Assembly (NCBI GenBank): GCA_026392775.1
Contig: JAPLBK010000072.1
Span: forward strand, 1 to 6,288
Source of the DNA: Actinomycetota bacterium
Lineage (GTDB): Bacteria > Actinomycetota > Actinomycetes > Nanopelagicales > Nanopelagicaceae
DNA length: 6,288 nucleotides
Reading direction: 5' to 3'
The translations under genes and the position numbers were made by a program. Positions 1-5,936 of this stretch are shown here, one piece after another (position 1 is the first letter of the stretch; each line of letters opens with the position of its first letter). The notes beneath the pieces are model-generated. The model worked only from the letters and a program-made list of their open reading frames with translations. It was not told the origin of the DNA and did not search any database.

Positions 1-333
1 CTTGCCTTCATGCGTGGTCGCACGCTCAATGATGCATTTATTATTTTGGATGAGGCACAAAACAGCACACCAGAGCAGATGAAGATGTTCTTAACTCGCC
101 TGGGCTTTGGTTCAAAGATGGTTATTACTGGCGATGTGACCCAGATCGATCTACCTAATGGTCAGCATTCAGGCCTTCGAGTTGTGAGAGATATCTTGAA
201 AGGTATTGATGACATTGCCTTCCTTGAACTCACTGCCGAAGATGTTGTTCGCCACCGCCTCATTGGCGATATTGTGAAGGCGTATGACAAATTCGATGAG
301 GCGAAACAAGCCCTTCGCCCGATTCGCAAATAG
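1..333 (+). CDS. phoH: PhoH-family ATPase, C-terminal part (5' end outside window)
   Basis: The reading frame is open from base 1, so this is the 3' end of a longer gene: 110 residues, against roughly 320-350 for a complete PhoH-like protein. An ATG at 10 is internal, not the start. The visible part holds the Walker B-type segment IILDEAQN (about residues 14-21 of the fragment) followed by the family's GDVTQIDLP motif (about 45-53), both typical of the PhoH P-loop NTPase core. The Walker A motif must lie upstream of the window. PhoH proteins are cytoplasmic, helicase-related NTPases, and linkage to ybeY is widespread in bacteria, which supports a role in RNA or rRNA metabolism. The exact reaction is not shown by the sequence. 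The stop codon TAG directly abuts the ybeY start, so the two genes are almost certainly cotranscribed. Confidence 0.95.
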   Translation, partial: LAFMRGRTLNDAFIILDEAQNSTPEQMKMFLTRLGFGSKMVITGDVTQIDLPNGQHSGLRVVRDILKGIDDIAFLELTAEDVVRHRLIGDIVKAYDKFDEAKQALRPIRK

Positions 334-771
334 ATGACAATAGAAGTTTCAAATAGTTCGGGGCAGCTAGTCCCAAGTGCAGAGGTTACTTCTCTGCTGT
401 CTTTTGCCATGGGTGAGTTAAAACTTAATCCAGAGTGCGATCTCAATCTTGGTTTTATTGATGATCACTACATGACTGAACTTCACATTAAGTGGATGGA
501 TGAACCTGGGAGCACAGATGTTCTTTCTTTTCCCATGGATTTGCCTGAATCAGAGGGTGAAATTGTCACTCTGGGCGACATCATGATTAGTCCAACTTTT
601 GCCGCAGCTCAGGCTTTAACTGCCGGGCATTCAACTGAGCATGAAATATATATTCTCGCCACACACGGTTTATTGCATATAATTGGTTACGACCATGCAG
701 AACCGGATAAAGAAAAGATTATGTTTGCCCTGCAAGAACAAATCGTAGAAAAGTGGAAGCAAACTCAATGA
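334..771 (+). CDS. ybeY: Endoribonuclease YbeY (rRNA maturation/ribosome quality control)
   Basis: The 145-residue product has the full YbeY signature. The metal-binding motif HGLLHIIGYDH at residues 111-121 supplies three histidines (H111, H115, H121) expected to hold a zinc ion. The family blocks TDVLSFP (61-67) and LGDI (80-83) are also present, and length is normal. YbeY is a cytoplasmic single-strand-specific RNase, known in other bacteria to act in 16S rRNA 3'-end maturation and in removal of defective 70S ribosomes. The ATG follows the phoH stop with zero spacing (TAGATG). I see no convincing Shine-Dalgarno sequence in the last bases of phoH, so translation is probably coupled to phoH by reinitiation (inference). 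The 3' end overlaps the next gene as ATGA. Confidence 0.97.
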   Translation: MTIEVSNSSGQLVPSAEVTSLLSFAMGELKLNPECDLNLGFIDDHYMTELHIKWMDEPGSTDVLSFPMDLPESEGEIVTLGDIMISPTFAAAQALTAGHSTEHEIYILATHGLLHIIGYDHAEPDKEKIMFALQEQIVEKWKQTQ

Positions 772-2045
772 GTCCGGTAGCTATTATTAGCATTATTTTA
801 TTGTTAGCTTTTGCAGGATTTTTAGCTGCATCTGAGTCTGCTCTCACATCTATCTCTCGCATCGTTGTTGAAGAGTTAGAGGGTAAGCGCGGGGGATTAC
901 TGCTGCGCAAATATAGCGCTCAGCCTGCTAGATATCTCAATGTGATTCTTCTGGTTCGAAAGCTCTGCGAATTCACTGCCACAGTTCTATTAGCCGTTAT
1001 TTTGCTGCGCAATTACTCATCAGCCCAAGCTATGGCATTAACTGTTGCCATCATGGTGGTGCTTTCCTATGTGGTGGTGGGCGTTGGTCCACGAACTCTT
1101 GGAAAACAACAGCCTCACAAATATGCCCGCTATGGAATTATCGTGGCATATGGATTGGCTTTTGCACTTGGCCCAGTTACTAAACTTTTAATTGCTTTAG
1201 GTAATGCTCTGACTCCAGGTAAAGGATTTCGTTCTGGCCCATTTACCTCAGAGGCAGAACTTCGCGACTTAGTAGATCAAGCCCACGAGCGCGGTCTTGT
1301 GGAATCAGATGAACACGAAATGATTCACTCAGTATTTGAACTTGGCGACACTTTGGTTCGAGAACTCATGGTTCCTCGCACAGATATGGTTTGGATTGAA
1401 AAAGATAAGAATCTGCGTCAAGGCTTGTCCCTTGCACTTCGCTCTGGTTTCTCACGAATTCCAGTTGTTGGAACAGGTCCAGATAACATCATAGGAATTG
1501 TCTACGTTAAAGATTTAGCACGGCGAGCACTTGATCACCATGAGGCCGAGCAAACCGAAAATATTGAACAACATATGCGTCCAGCTACCTTTGTTCCTGA
1601 AATCAAGATGGCCGATGAACTATTGAAAGAGATGCAGCGCAATCAGATTCACTTAGCGGTAGTGGTTGATGAATATGGCGGAACTGCTGGCATTATCACA
1701 ATTGAAGATATCATCGAAGAAATCGTCGGTGAGATCGACGATGAGTTTGATGATGGCGAAGATGATTTTGCTTGGCTGAGTCCAGATCAGGCAAGAGCTA
1801 ACGCCTCACTTCATATTGAAGATTTAGCTGATGAGTTAAAGATTGAAATCAATGAATCTGATTTTGAGGATGTAGATACAATCGGCGGATTAATGGCACA
1901 AAAGCTGGGCCGTGTGCCAATTGCTGGATCAACAGTTTCATTACATGGTTGGTCCATCACTTCAGAGCGTCCATTAGGCCGCCGTCGTAGAATTAGTAGC
2001 GTGTTGATCGAGCGTCTTGAGAAAGAGATTGAAGACCACGAGTAA
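768..2045 (+). CDS. CNNM/CorC-type (HlyC/CorC family) membrane protein with CBS pair
   Basis: The 425-residue product has the standard order for this family. An N-terminal DUF21/CNNM membrane domain has hydrophobic segments near residues 4-24, 57-80, 90-108 and 121-148. A CBS pair follows (about 201-254, starting MVPRTDM, and 270-325, ending [13 protein letters not shown]), then a C-terminal CorC_HlyC domain (about 335-417). Relatives are linked to Mg2+/Co2+ efflux; the older name 'hemolysin' is not supported. The ASES motif of the first helix (21-24) is present, but the usual G-E-x-x-P-K segment reads VGVGPRTLG (104-112), lacking the acidic residue. I chose ATG 768 because it forms an ATGA overlap with ybeY and has GGAAG (756-760) about 7 bases upstream. 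A GTG at 753 in the same frame would add five polar residues and is less likely. Transport activity is inferred from family only. Confidence 0.92.
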   Translation: MSPVAIISIILLLAFAGFLAASESALTSISRIVVEELEGKRGGLLLRKYSAQPARYLNVILLVRKLCEFTATVLLAVILLRNYSSAQAMALTVAIMVVLSYVVVGVGPRTLGKQQPHKYARYGIIVAYGLAFALGPVTKLLIALGNALTPGKGFRSGPFTSEAELRDLVDQAHERGLVESDEHEMIHSVFELGDTLVRELMVPRTDMVWIEKDKNLRQGLSLALRSGFSRIPVVGTGPDNIIGIVYVKDLARRALDHHEAEQTENIEQHMRPATFVPEIKMADELLKEMQRNQIHLAVVVDEYGGTAGIITIEDIIEEIVGEIDDEFDDGEDDFAWLSPDQARANASLHIEDLADELKIEINESDFEDVDTIGGLMAQKLGRVPIAGSTVSLHGWSITSERPLGRRRRISSVLIERLEKEIEDHE

Positions 2046-2049
2046 GAGA

Positions 2050-2055
2050 TAGAAT
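2050..2055 (+). promoter_or_regulatory. Candidate -10 element (TAGAAT) for leaderless transcription of the FAH-family gene
   Basis: TAGAAT matches the TAnnnT pattern of a primary-sigma -10 hexamer and lies in the 16-base gap between the transporter stop and the next ATG. Six bases separate it from the A of the ATG, so transcription would be expected to begin at or very near the start codon. A partial -35 match, TTGAAG at 2029-2034, sits 15 bases upstream, a slightly short spacer. No good Shine-Dalgarno sequence is visible before the ATG, which fits a leaderless mRNA, a form common in actinobacteria. Short motifs like this arise by chance, so the call is moderate. Confidence 0.42.
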
Positions 2056-2061
2056 CGCCCA

Positions 2062-2847
2062 ATGCGCATCGTCCGTTTCTCTCCAGGTCCTGACTCAGGA
2101 CTCGGCACTGACCCACTCTTTGGTGTTCTAGAAGACGATGCCACGATTACGGTTATTACAGGCGATCCCATCTACTCAGGGATTCAAAAGACCGCAGCCT
2201 CAGTTCCAGTTTCTAAAGTGCGCTTACTTGCACCGGTTATCCCACGTTCTAAAGTTGTTTGTATCGGTAAGAACTACGCCGATCACGCAGCTGAAATGGG
2301 CGGGGTTGTGCCAGATGAACCCATTATTTTTTTAAAACCTAATACCTCTGTCATCGGCCCAAACGACACCATTGTTTGGCCAGATATGTCAGAGCGCATT
2401 GATCATGAATCAGAGTTAGCAATTGTCATTGGTCGCCTTTGCAAGGATGTTCCTCTTGAGCGCGTCAACGATGTGATTTTTGGTTACACCATCGCAAATG
2501 ATGTGACTGCACGAGATTTACAGAAAAAAGATGGTCAATGGACTCGAGCAAAGAGTTTTGACACTTTTTGCCCACTCGGCCCATGGATTGAAACTGATTT
2601 CATTCCTGGCACACAGAAAATTACTGCAATGGTTAATGGCGAGCTCAAGCAGTCAGCTCAGTTAAGTGACATGATCTTTAAAACCCCTGAAATCATTCAC
2701 TTTGTCTCACGTGTAATGACCTTGCTGCCAGGTGACATCATTTTGACTGGCACGCCAGCAGGTATTGGCCCCATGGTTGCTGGGGCAGATGCGACAATGG
2801 CTATTGAAGGTTTAGGCGAGCTAACTAATAAGGTGAGAAAAAATTGA
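2062..2847 (+). CDS. Fumarylacetoacetate hydrolase (FAH) family protein
   Basis: The 261-residue product has an N-terminal DUF2437-like segment (about 1-55) and an FAH catalytic fold (about 62-258). Visible family features are GKNYADHAAE (69-78), the metal-binding E116-x-E118 in HESEL, D147 in NDVTARD, K164 in AKSFD, and TGTPAGIG (229-236). H75 and E78 match the His-Glu dyad of FAHD1-type acylpyruvases/oxaloacetate decarboxylases, so cleavage or decarboxylation of a small 2-oxo acid is plausible. Genes of this kind are often annotated as 2-hydroxyhepta-2,4-diene-1,7-dioate isomerases, but no aromatic-degradation genes are nearby, so that name is not favoured. The gene directly precedes gltX, as I recall for Mycobacterium tuberculosis and other actinobacteria. 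The stop overlaps the gltX start by four bases (TTGA). The substrate is unknown. Confidence 0.92.
   Translation: MRIVRFSPGPDSGLGTDPLFGVLEDDATITVITGDPIYSGIQKTAASVPVSKVRLLAPVIPRSKVVCIGKNYADHAAEMGGVVPDEPIIFLKPNTSVIGPNDTIVWPDMSERIDHESELAIVIGRLCKDVPLERVNDVIFGYTIANDVTARDLQKKDGQWTRAKSFDTFCPLGPWIETDFIPGTQKITAMVNGELKQSAQLSDMIFKTPEIIHFVSRVMTLLPGDIILTGTPAGIGPMVAGADATMAIEGLGELTNKVRKN
2831..2837 (+). promoter_or_regulatory. Shine-Dalgarno sequence AGGTGAG deciding the TTG start of gltX
   Basis: AGGTGA is complementary to the conserved 3' end of 16S rRNA and lies six bases upstream of TTG 2844. This is the clearest ribosome-binding site in the window. It supports the TTG as the true gltX start rather than a downstream codon, and the start is also only a few residues before the catalytic HIGH-type motif. 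Confidence 0.7.
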
Positions 2848-4301
2848 CTAAGAAAGTGAAGGTTCGTTTCGCACCCTCTCCAACTGGTGATCTGCATCTG
2901 GGAAATATCCGCACAGCTCTCTTTGACTGGGCCTATGCGCGCCACACAGGTGGAACATTCCTATTTCGCATTGAAGACACTGACACAACCCGTGTTACAG
3001 ATGAATATATTCAAGCTGCAATAGACACATTGAAGTGGCTTGGTCTGAACTGGGATGAAGGTCCTGAAGTTGGTGGCGAGAATGGCCCTTACTTACAGTC
3101 ACAGCGTCTAGGCATATATACCGAATGGGCACAAAAGTTTCTAGATCAAAAATTCGCCTATCACTGCTACTGCTCAGCACAGGAGTTAGAAGCAGTACGA
3201 GAAGCACAACGCACAGCAAATGTTGCACCTGGCTATAACGGTCATTGCCGAGATCTAACGCCAGACCAAATTGCAACCTATAAGGGCGAAGGACGCTTGC
3301 CAGTGGTGCGTATGCGCATGCCTGATGGCGGAACAACTTTTAACGACTTAATCCGTGGGGAAGTCTCTTTTGATCATAAATTCGTCCCTGACTTTGTCTT
3401 AGCACGCGGAGATGGCTCACCTCTCTACACATTAGCTGTTGCAGTTGATGATGTTTTAATGAAGGTCACGCATGTCTTGCGCGGTGAAGACCTACTCTCT
3501 TCCACACCACGCCAGATCCGTGTTTATCAAGCCATGGGCTTAGCGCCAGAGGATTACCCAGTATTTGCTCACTTGCCATTTGTTATGGGTCAAGACAATG
3601 CAAAGCTCTCAAAACGAAATGGTGAAGTATCAATTGCTTGGTATCGAGATAAAGGGTTCTTGCCTGAAGCAATCTGTAATTATCTAGCTCTGCTGGGTTG
3701 GTCACCGGGGGATGATCGCGAGAACGTAACAATGAAGGAGCTCACTGAGCTATTCACTGTGGAGAAGGTCCACTCATCACCTGCCCGCTTTGATATGAAA
3801 AAGCTTGAAGCAATCAATGGTGACAAGATCCGCGCCTTAACTATCGATGAATTTCTAGATTGGTCACTGCCATTTTTGACTAAGGCTGGAGTCATTACAG
3901 GAAGCGCAGATGAGATTGCACTAGTAAAGCTAGCTTTGCCACTGATTCAGGAGCGAATCATCATGCTCAGTGAAGTACCTACGATGCTTAAATTCCTTTT
4001 TGTTAAGAACTTTGCTGTGGAGGAAGATAGCGTTGCAAAGATTACTGATGATGCCTCAAAGCAGGTATTACAGCGCTCACTTAAAGAGTTGGAACCACTA
4101 GCAACCTGGAATCACGAGAGTATCGAAGCTGCGCTGCGATCATCTTTGATTGAAGAGATGGGATTGAAACCACGCATTGCATTTGGTGCGGTTCGTGTTG
4201 CAACAACAGGTAGCACGATTTCACCACCGCTATTTGAATCTATGGAATTACTTGGCAAAGAGGCTTCATTGGCCCGCATTCGCGCGGGGTTAGAGCTCTA
4301 A
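2844..4301 (+). CDS. gltX: Glutamyl-tRNA synthetase
   Basis: This 485-residue class I synthetase attaches glutamate to tRNA in the cytoplasm. The sequence shows FAPSPTGDLHLGN (9-21) with the HIGH-type signature HLGN (18-21), the FRIEDTD segment (41-47), and the KMSKS-type motif KLSKR (254-258). The anticodon-binding helical region forms the C-terminal third, and length is typical. A zinc-type insertion is partly present: C108-x-C110 and C135 match the E. coli cysteine spacing, but the fourth ligand position is D137 rather than His. The start is TTG, overlapping the previous stop as TTGA with a strong ribosome-binding site. Most actinobacteria lack GlnRS, so this enzyme is probably non-discriminating and also charges tRNA-Gln for GatCAB amidation. 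This is inference, supported by the tRNA-Gln and tRNA-Glu genes directly downstream. Confidence 0.98.
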   Translation: MTKKVKVRFAPSPTGDLHLGNIRTALFDWAYARHTGGTFLFRIEDTDTTRVTDEYIQAAIDTLKWLGLNWDEGPEVGGENGPYLQSQRLGIYTEWAQKFLDQKFAYHCYCSAQELEAVREAQRTANVAPGYNGHCRDLTPDQIATYKGEGRLPVVRMRMPDGGTTFNDLIRGEVSFDHKFVPDFVLARGDGSPLYTLAVAVDDVLMKVTHVLRGEDLLSSTPRQIRVYQAMGLAPEDYPVFAHLPFVMGQDNAKLSKRNGEVSIAWYRDKGFLPEAICNYLALLGWSPGDDRENVTMKELTELFTVEKVHSSPARFDMKKLEAINGDKIRALTIDEFLDWSLPFLTKAGVITGSADEIALVKLALPLIQERIIMLSEVPTMLKFLFVKNFAVEEDSVAKITDDASKQVLQRSLKELEPLATWNHESIEAALRSSLIEEMGLKPRIAFGAVRVATTGSTISPPLFESMELLGKEASLARIRAGLEL

Positions 4302-4307
4302 ATCCTT

Positions 4308-4316
4308 TGGTATTCT
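4308..4316 (+). promoter_or_regulatory. Candidate extended -10 promoter (TGGTATTCT) for the tRNA pair
   Basis: The string TGnTATTCT fits an extended -10 element and lies in the 31-base gap between gltX and tRNA-Gln. Initiation would fall near 4322-4324, about ten bases before the mature tRNA, a normal leader length. The best -35 position is poor (TTAGAG at 4290-4295), although extended -10 promoters can work with weak -35 boxes. The tRNAs could equally be processed from a gltX readthrough transcript. Confidence 0.35.
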
Positions 4317-4332
4317 TTGCTTCTGCTGTTTT

Positions 4333-4404
4333 TGGGGTATGGGGTAATTGGCAGCCCTGCTGATTCTGGTTCAGTAAGTCTAGGTTCGAGTCCTGGTACC
4401 CCAG
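4333..4404 (+). tRNA. tRNA-Gln, anticodon CUG
   Basis: A full 72-base cloverleaf can be folded by hand. The acceptor stem is 4333-4339 with 4397-4403 (seven pairs, first pair U1-A72) and the discriminator is G4404. The D stem is GGG 4342-4344 with CCC 4355-4357. The anticodon stem is 4359-4363 with 4371-4375, and the loop UUCUGGU carries anticodon CUG at 4366-4368. The variable loop is four bases. The T stem is 4380-4384 with 4392-4396, around loop UUCGAGU. It reads the codon CAG. The 3' CCA is not encoded and must be added. The U1-A72 pair is a known GatCAB recognition feature of bacterial tRNA-Gln, consistent with charging by GluRS followed by amidation. Confidence 0.95.
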
Positions 4405-4433
4405 CGATGTAGAGATTTAAATGCAAACACTAG

Positions 4434-4506
4434 GGCCCCGTCGTCTAGCGGCCTAGGACTCTGGCTTCTCAAGCCAGCTACGCGGGTTCGAATCCCGTCG
4501 GGGCTA
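4434..4506 (+). tRNA. tRNA-Glu, anticodon CUC
   Basis: The 73-base gene folds as follows. The acceptor stem is 4434-4440 with 4499-4505, closing with a G1-U72 wobble, and the discriminator is A4506. The D stem is 4443-4446 with 4456-4459. The anticodon stem is CTGGC 4461-4465 with GCCAG 4473-4477, and the loop UUCUCAA carries anticodon CUC at 4468-4470, reading GAG. The T stem is 4482-4486 with 4494-4498, around loop UUCGAAU. The 3' CCA is not encoded. It lies 29 bases after tRNA-Gln with no terminator between them, so both are probably processed from one precursor. As a C34 isoacceptor it covers only GAG; a UUC isoacceptor for GAA must be encoded elsewhere. Confidence 0.95.
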
Positions 4507-4509
4507 CGT

Positions 4510-5037
4510 ATGGTTAATTTGGTGCAGGTCCTTCCAGCCTTCGTGCTGACTGCTCTTTTACTAGCAATTGTTCCTGGTCAGACCGTTGCAATGATTCTGC
4601 GACAAGCAATTATTGGTGGAACTAAAACTGCTTACACAACTCTGCTTGGCACAAGCACTGCTCTTGCACTTCAAACTCTTTGGACCTTGCGTCATGAATT
4701 TGGAAAATTTGATTATCAAGGGTCAGCAAAGACTGGTTTAGGACCAGCATTTCGATTAGGGCTTTTGACTAATCTGACAAATGTCAAAGCTGCAGTATTT
4801 GCTGTGGCATTTATTCCTCAGTTTGTGCCTAGAGATTTCAATTTAGGTTGGGGAATCTTTTTGCTTTCAATAGTCCAAGCCCTTACATCAGCATCGTGGT
4901 ATTCATTCTTGATCTCAATTATTGGTAGAGCTACAACCATTTTGGCACGGCCAAAAGTTCGCAGAGGGCTTACTGCTTTTTCAGCACTTGGTATTTTGTT
5001 CCTTGCAGCGACTTTATTGCTTACTTCACCGCGTTAA
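4510..5037 (+). CDS. LysE/RhtB-family amino-acid exporter, internally shortened
   Basis: The 175-residue membrane protein belongs to the LysE/RhtB amino-acid efflux family. Helix 1 ends in the family motif PGQ (22-24, usually PGP). GGTKTAYTTLLGTSTAL follows (36-52), and the later block LLTNLTNVKAAVFAVAFIPQF (85-105) matches the usual N-P-K-A...PQF region, with two more hydrophobic segments near 111-138 and 155-172. Compared with E. coli RhtB (about 206 residues), the stretch between these blocks is about 35 residues short: ALALQTLW runs from helix 2 straight into the end of what should be helix 3. The frame stays open, so this is an in-frame deletion, not a frameshift. Function is doubtful. 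ATG 4510 is three bases after tRNA-Glu; GTG 4522 is a possible alternative start, with TATGGT at 4509-4514 as its -10. The 3' end overlaps the opposite-strand gene by 17 bp. Confidence 0.75.
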   Translation: MVNLVQVLPAFVLTALLLAIVPGQTVAMILRQAIIGGTKTAYTTLLGTSTALALQTLWTLRHEFGKFDYQGSAKTGLGPAFRLGLLTNLTNVKAAVFAVAFIPQFVPRDFNLGWGIFLLSIVQALTSASWYSFLISIIGRATTILARPKVRRGLTAFSALGILFLAATLLLTSPR

Positions 5038-5935
5038 TTAATCGGCCAGCTCCATGGCTCCAGCGCAGAAGGGGTTCAACATCATGAGGCATATTTTCAG
5101 CAATCCAGAGCGCTCCATCCAAATTATCGCCTCTTGCACTCACAAACTTTGCCTGGGGGAGTGAATGGGAAATATTTTTCCGTATGGCACTCACGTAAGC
5201 AGGATTCTTAGATGGACCACCTTGAATTGCAATCTCAGGAGCATCATCTAGTGAGCCGCCAGAACCCAACCATGTTGCAATAACTGTCTGTGCAAGAAGT
5301 GCTGCACCTTCATCGCGAATGGCAATTGCGGTGGGACTTCCAGCATCGGCTGCGGCGAGGAGAACCTGTGCTGAGGCAATTGCTAGTGAGGCTGCATCAG
5401 CTGCATTCTTAATGGCTAGTGCATCATAAGCAAGTACTTGATCTTTTAAAATTTCCAAGAGTATTTGGTCATCGCCTCGACCTTGGCGAATACCTAGTGC
5501 TCTAGTTAGCCCTAATTTTCCTAGCCAGAATCCGCCGCCTTCATCGCCGAATGTGCTCTCTAATCCATCACGGTGAGCAAAATGTGTGTCATTTCTTCCA
5601 ACACTCACAACACCTCCACCGATTGATAGAACAACACCATTGCCGCCGCCAAGAGCGCCAATGAAACCAGCTAAACCATCATCCATAACTGCTACTTTGC
5701 TAGCACCAAAAAACTCATTACAGAGGGCCAGAAATGGTTGTGGATCTGTGACAACACCACGAAATCCCGTGCAAGAGAGTGCGACCGTATCTGCTTGTAA
5801 TTTTTCAATACTTTCAAAAACTGCCCGCAATGATGAGAGCGGAGGTTCTCCAGCTAATTTACCGCGAGTGGAATTAATTAATGCTTGACCTGAACTAATG
5901 CGGCTTCCAGATTGACCCAAATCTACTGTGAGCAT
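5021..5935 (-). CDS. BadF/BadG/BcrA/BcrD-type ASKHA kinase or ATPase (N-acetylglucosamine kinase-like)
   Basis: The 304-residue product has the sugar-kinase/actin-like ATPase pattern. The phosphate-1 loop is DLGQSGSR (5-12). A probable catalytic acid is D86 in MDDGLAG, followed by ALGGGNGVVLSIGGG (94-108) as the phosphate-2 region, GDEGGGFWLG (130-139), and the adenosine-site segment IQGGPSKNP (237-245). These blocks fit the BadF/NAGK-like group, so ATP-dependent phosphorylation of an amino sugar is the best guess; the substrate cannot be read from sequence. The usual G-T-G-S of phosphate-2 is G-G-G-V here (106-109), a notable change. I chose ATG at 5935 because the phosphate-1 loop normally starts within a few residues of the N-terminus. 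An in-frame start at 5977 would add 14 unrelated residues inside trhO. The gene starts one base after the trhO stop, implying cotranscription and coupled translation. Confidence 0.85.
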   Translation of the reverse strand: MLTVDLGQSGSRISSGQALINSTRGKLAGEPPLSSLRAVFESIEKLQADTVALSCTGFRGVVTDPQPFLALCNEFFGASKVAVMDDGLAGFIGALGGGNGVVLSIGGGVVSVGRNDTHFAHRDGLESTFGDEGGGFWLGKLGLTRALGIRQGRGDDQILLEILKDQVLAYDALAIKNAADAASLAIASAQVLLAAADAGSPTAIAIRDEGAALLAQTVIATWLGSGGSLDDAPEIAIQGGPSKNPAYVSAIRKNISHSLPQAKFVSARGDNLDGALWIAENMPHDVEPLLRWSHGAGRLINAVK

Positions 5936-5936
5936 G

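Noticed and set aside
753..767. GTG at 753 as an earlier start for the CNNM/CorC-type gene
   Set aside because: It would add MEANS before the first helix and sits deeper inside ybeY. ATG 768 gives the common ATGA overlap and has GGAAG at a suitable distance.
2995..3336. A 113-codon open frame on the minus strand inside gltX
   Set aside because: It is antisense to a well-conserved catalytic region of GluRS and has no domain features or start signal.
4405..4433. A separate promoter for tRNA-Glu in the gap between the two tRNAs
   Set aside because: The 29-base AT-rich spacer has no convincing -10 at a suitable distance and no -35. Joint processing from one precursor is simpler.
4640..4700. A frameshift as the explanation for the short LysE-like protein
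   Set aside because: Both flanking conserved blocks are in the same frame and the intervening DNA is simply too short to hold the missing helix in any frame.
5034..5041. The palindrome TTAATTAA at the convergent gene ends as a possible terminator or binding site
   Set aside because: Eight AT-only bases cannot form a stable hairpin, and it is explained by the two overlapping C-terminal coding ends.
5586..5888. A 100-codon open frame on the plus strand
   Set aside because: It lies fully inside the kinase gene on the other strand, is rich in Pro/Thr/Ala low-complexity sequence and has no recognisable motif. It is a shadow frame.
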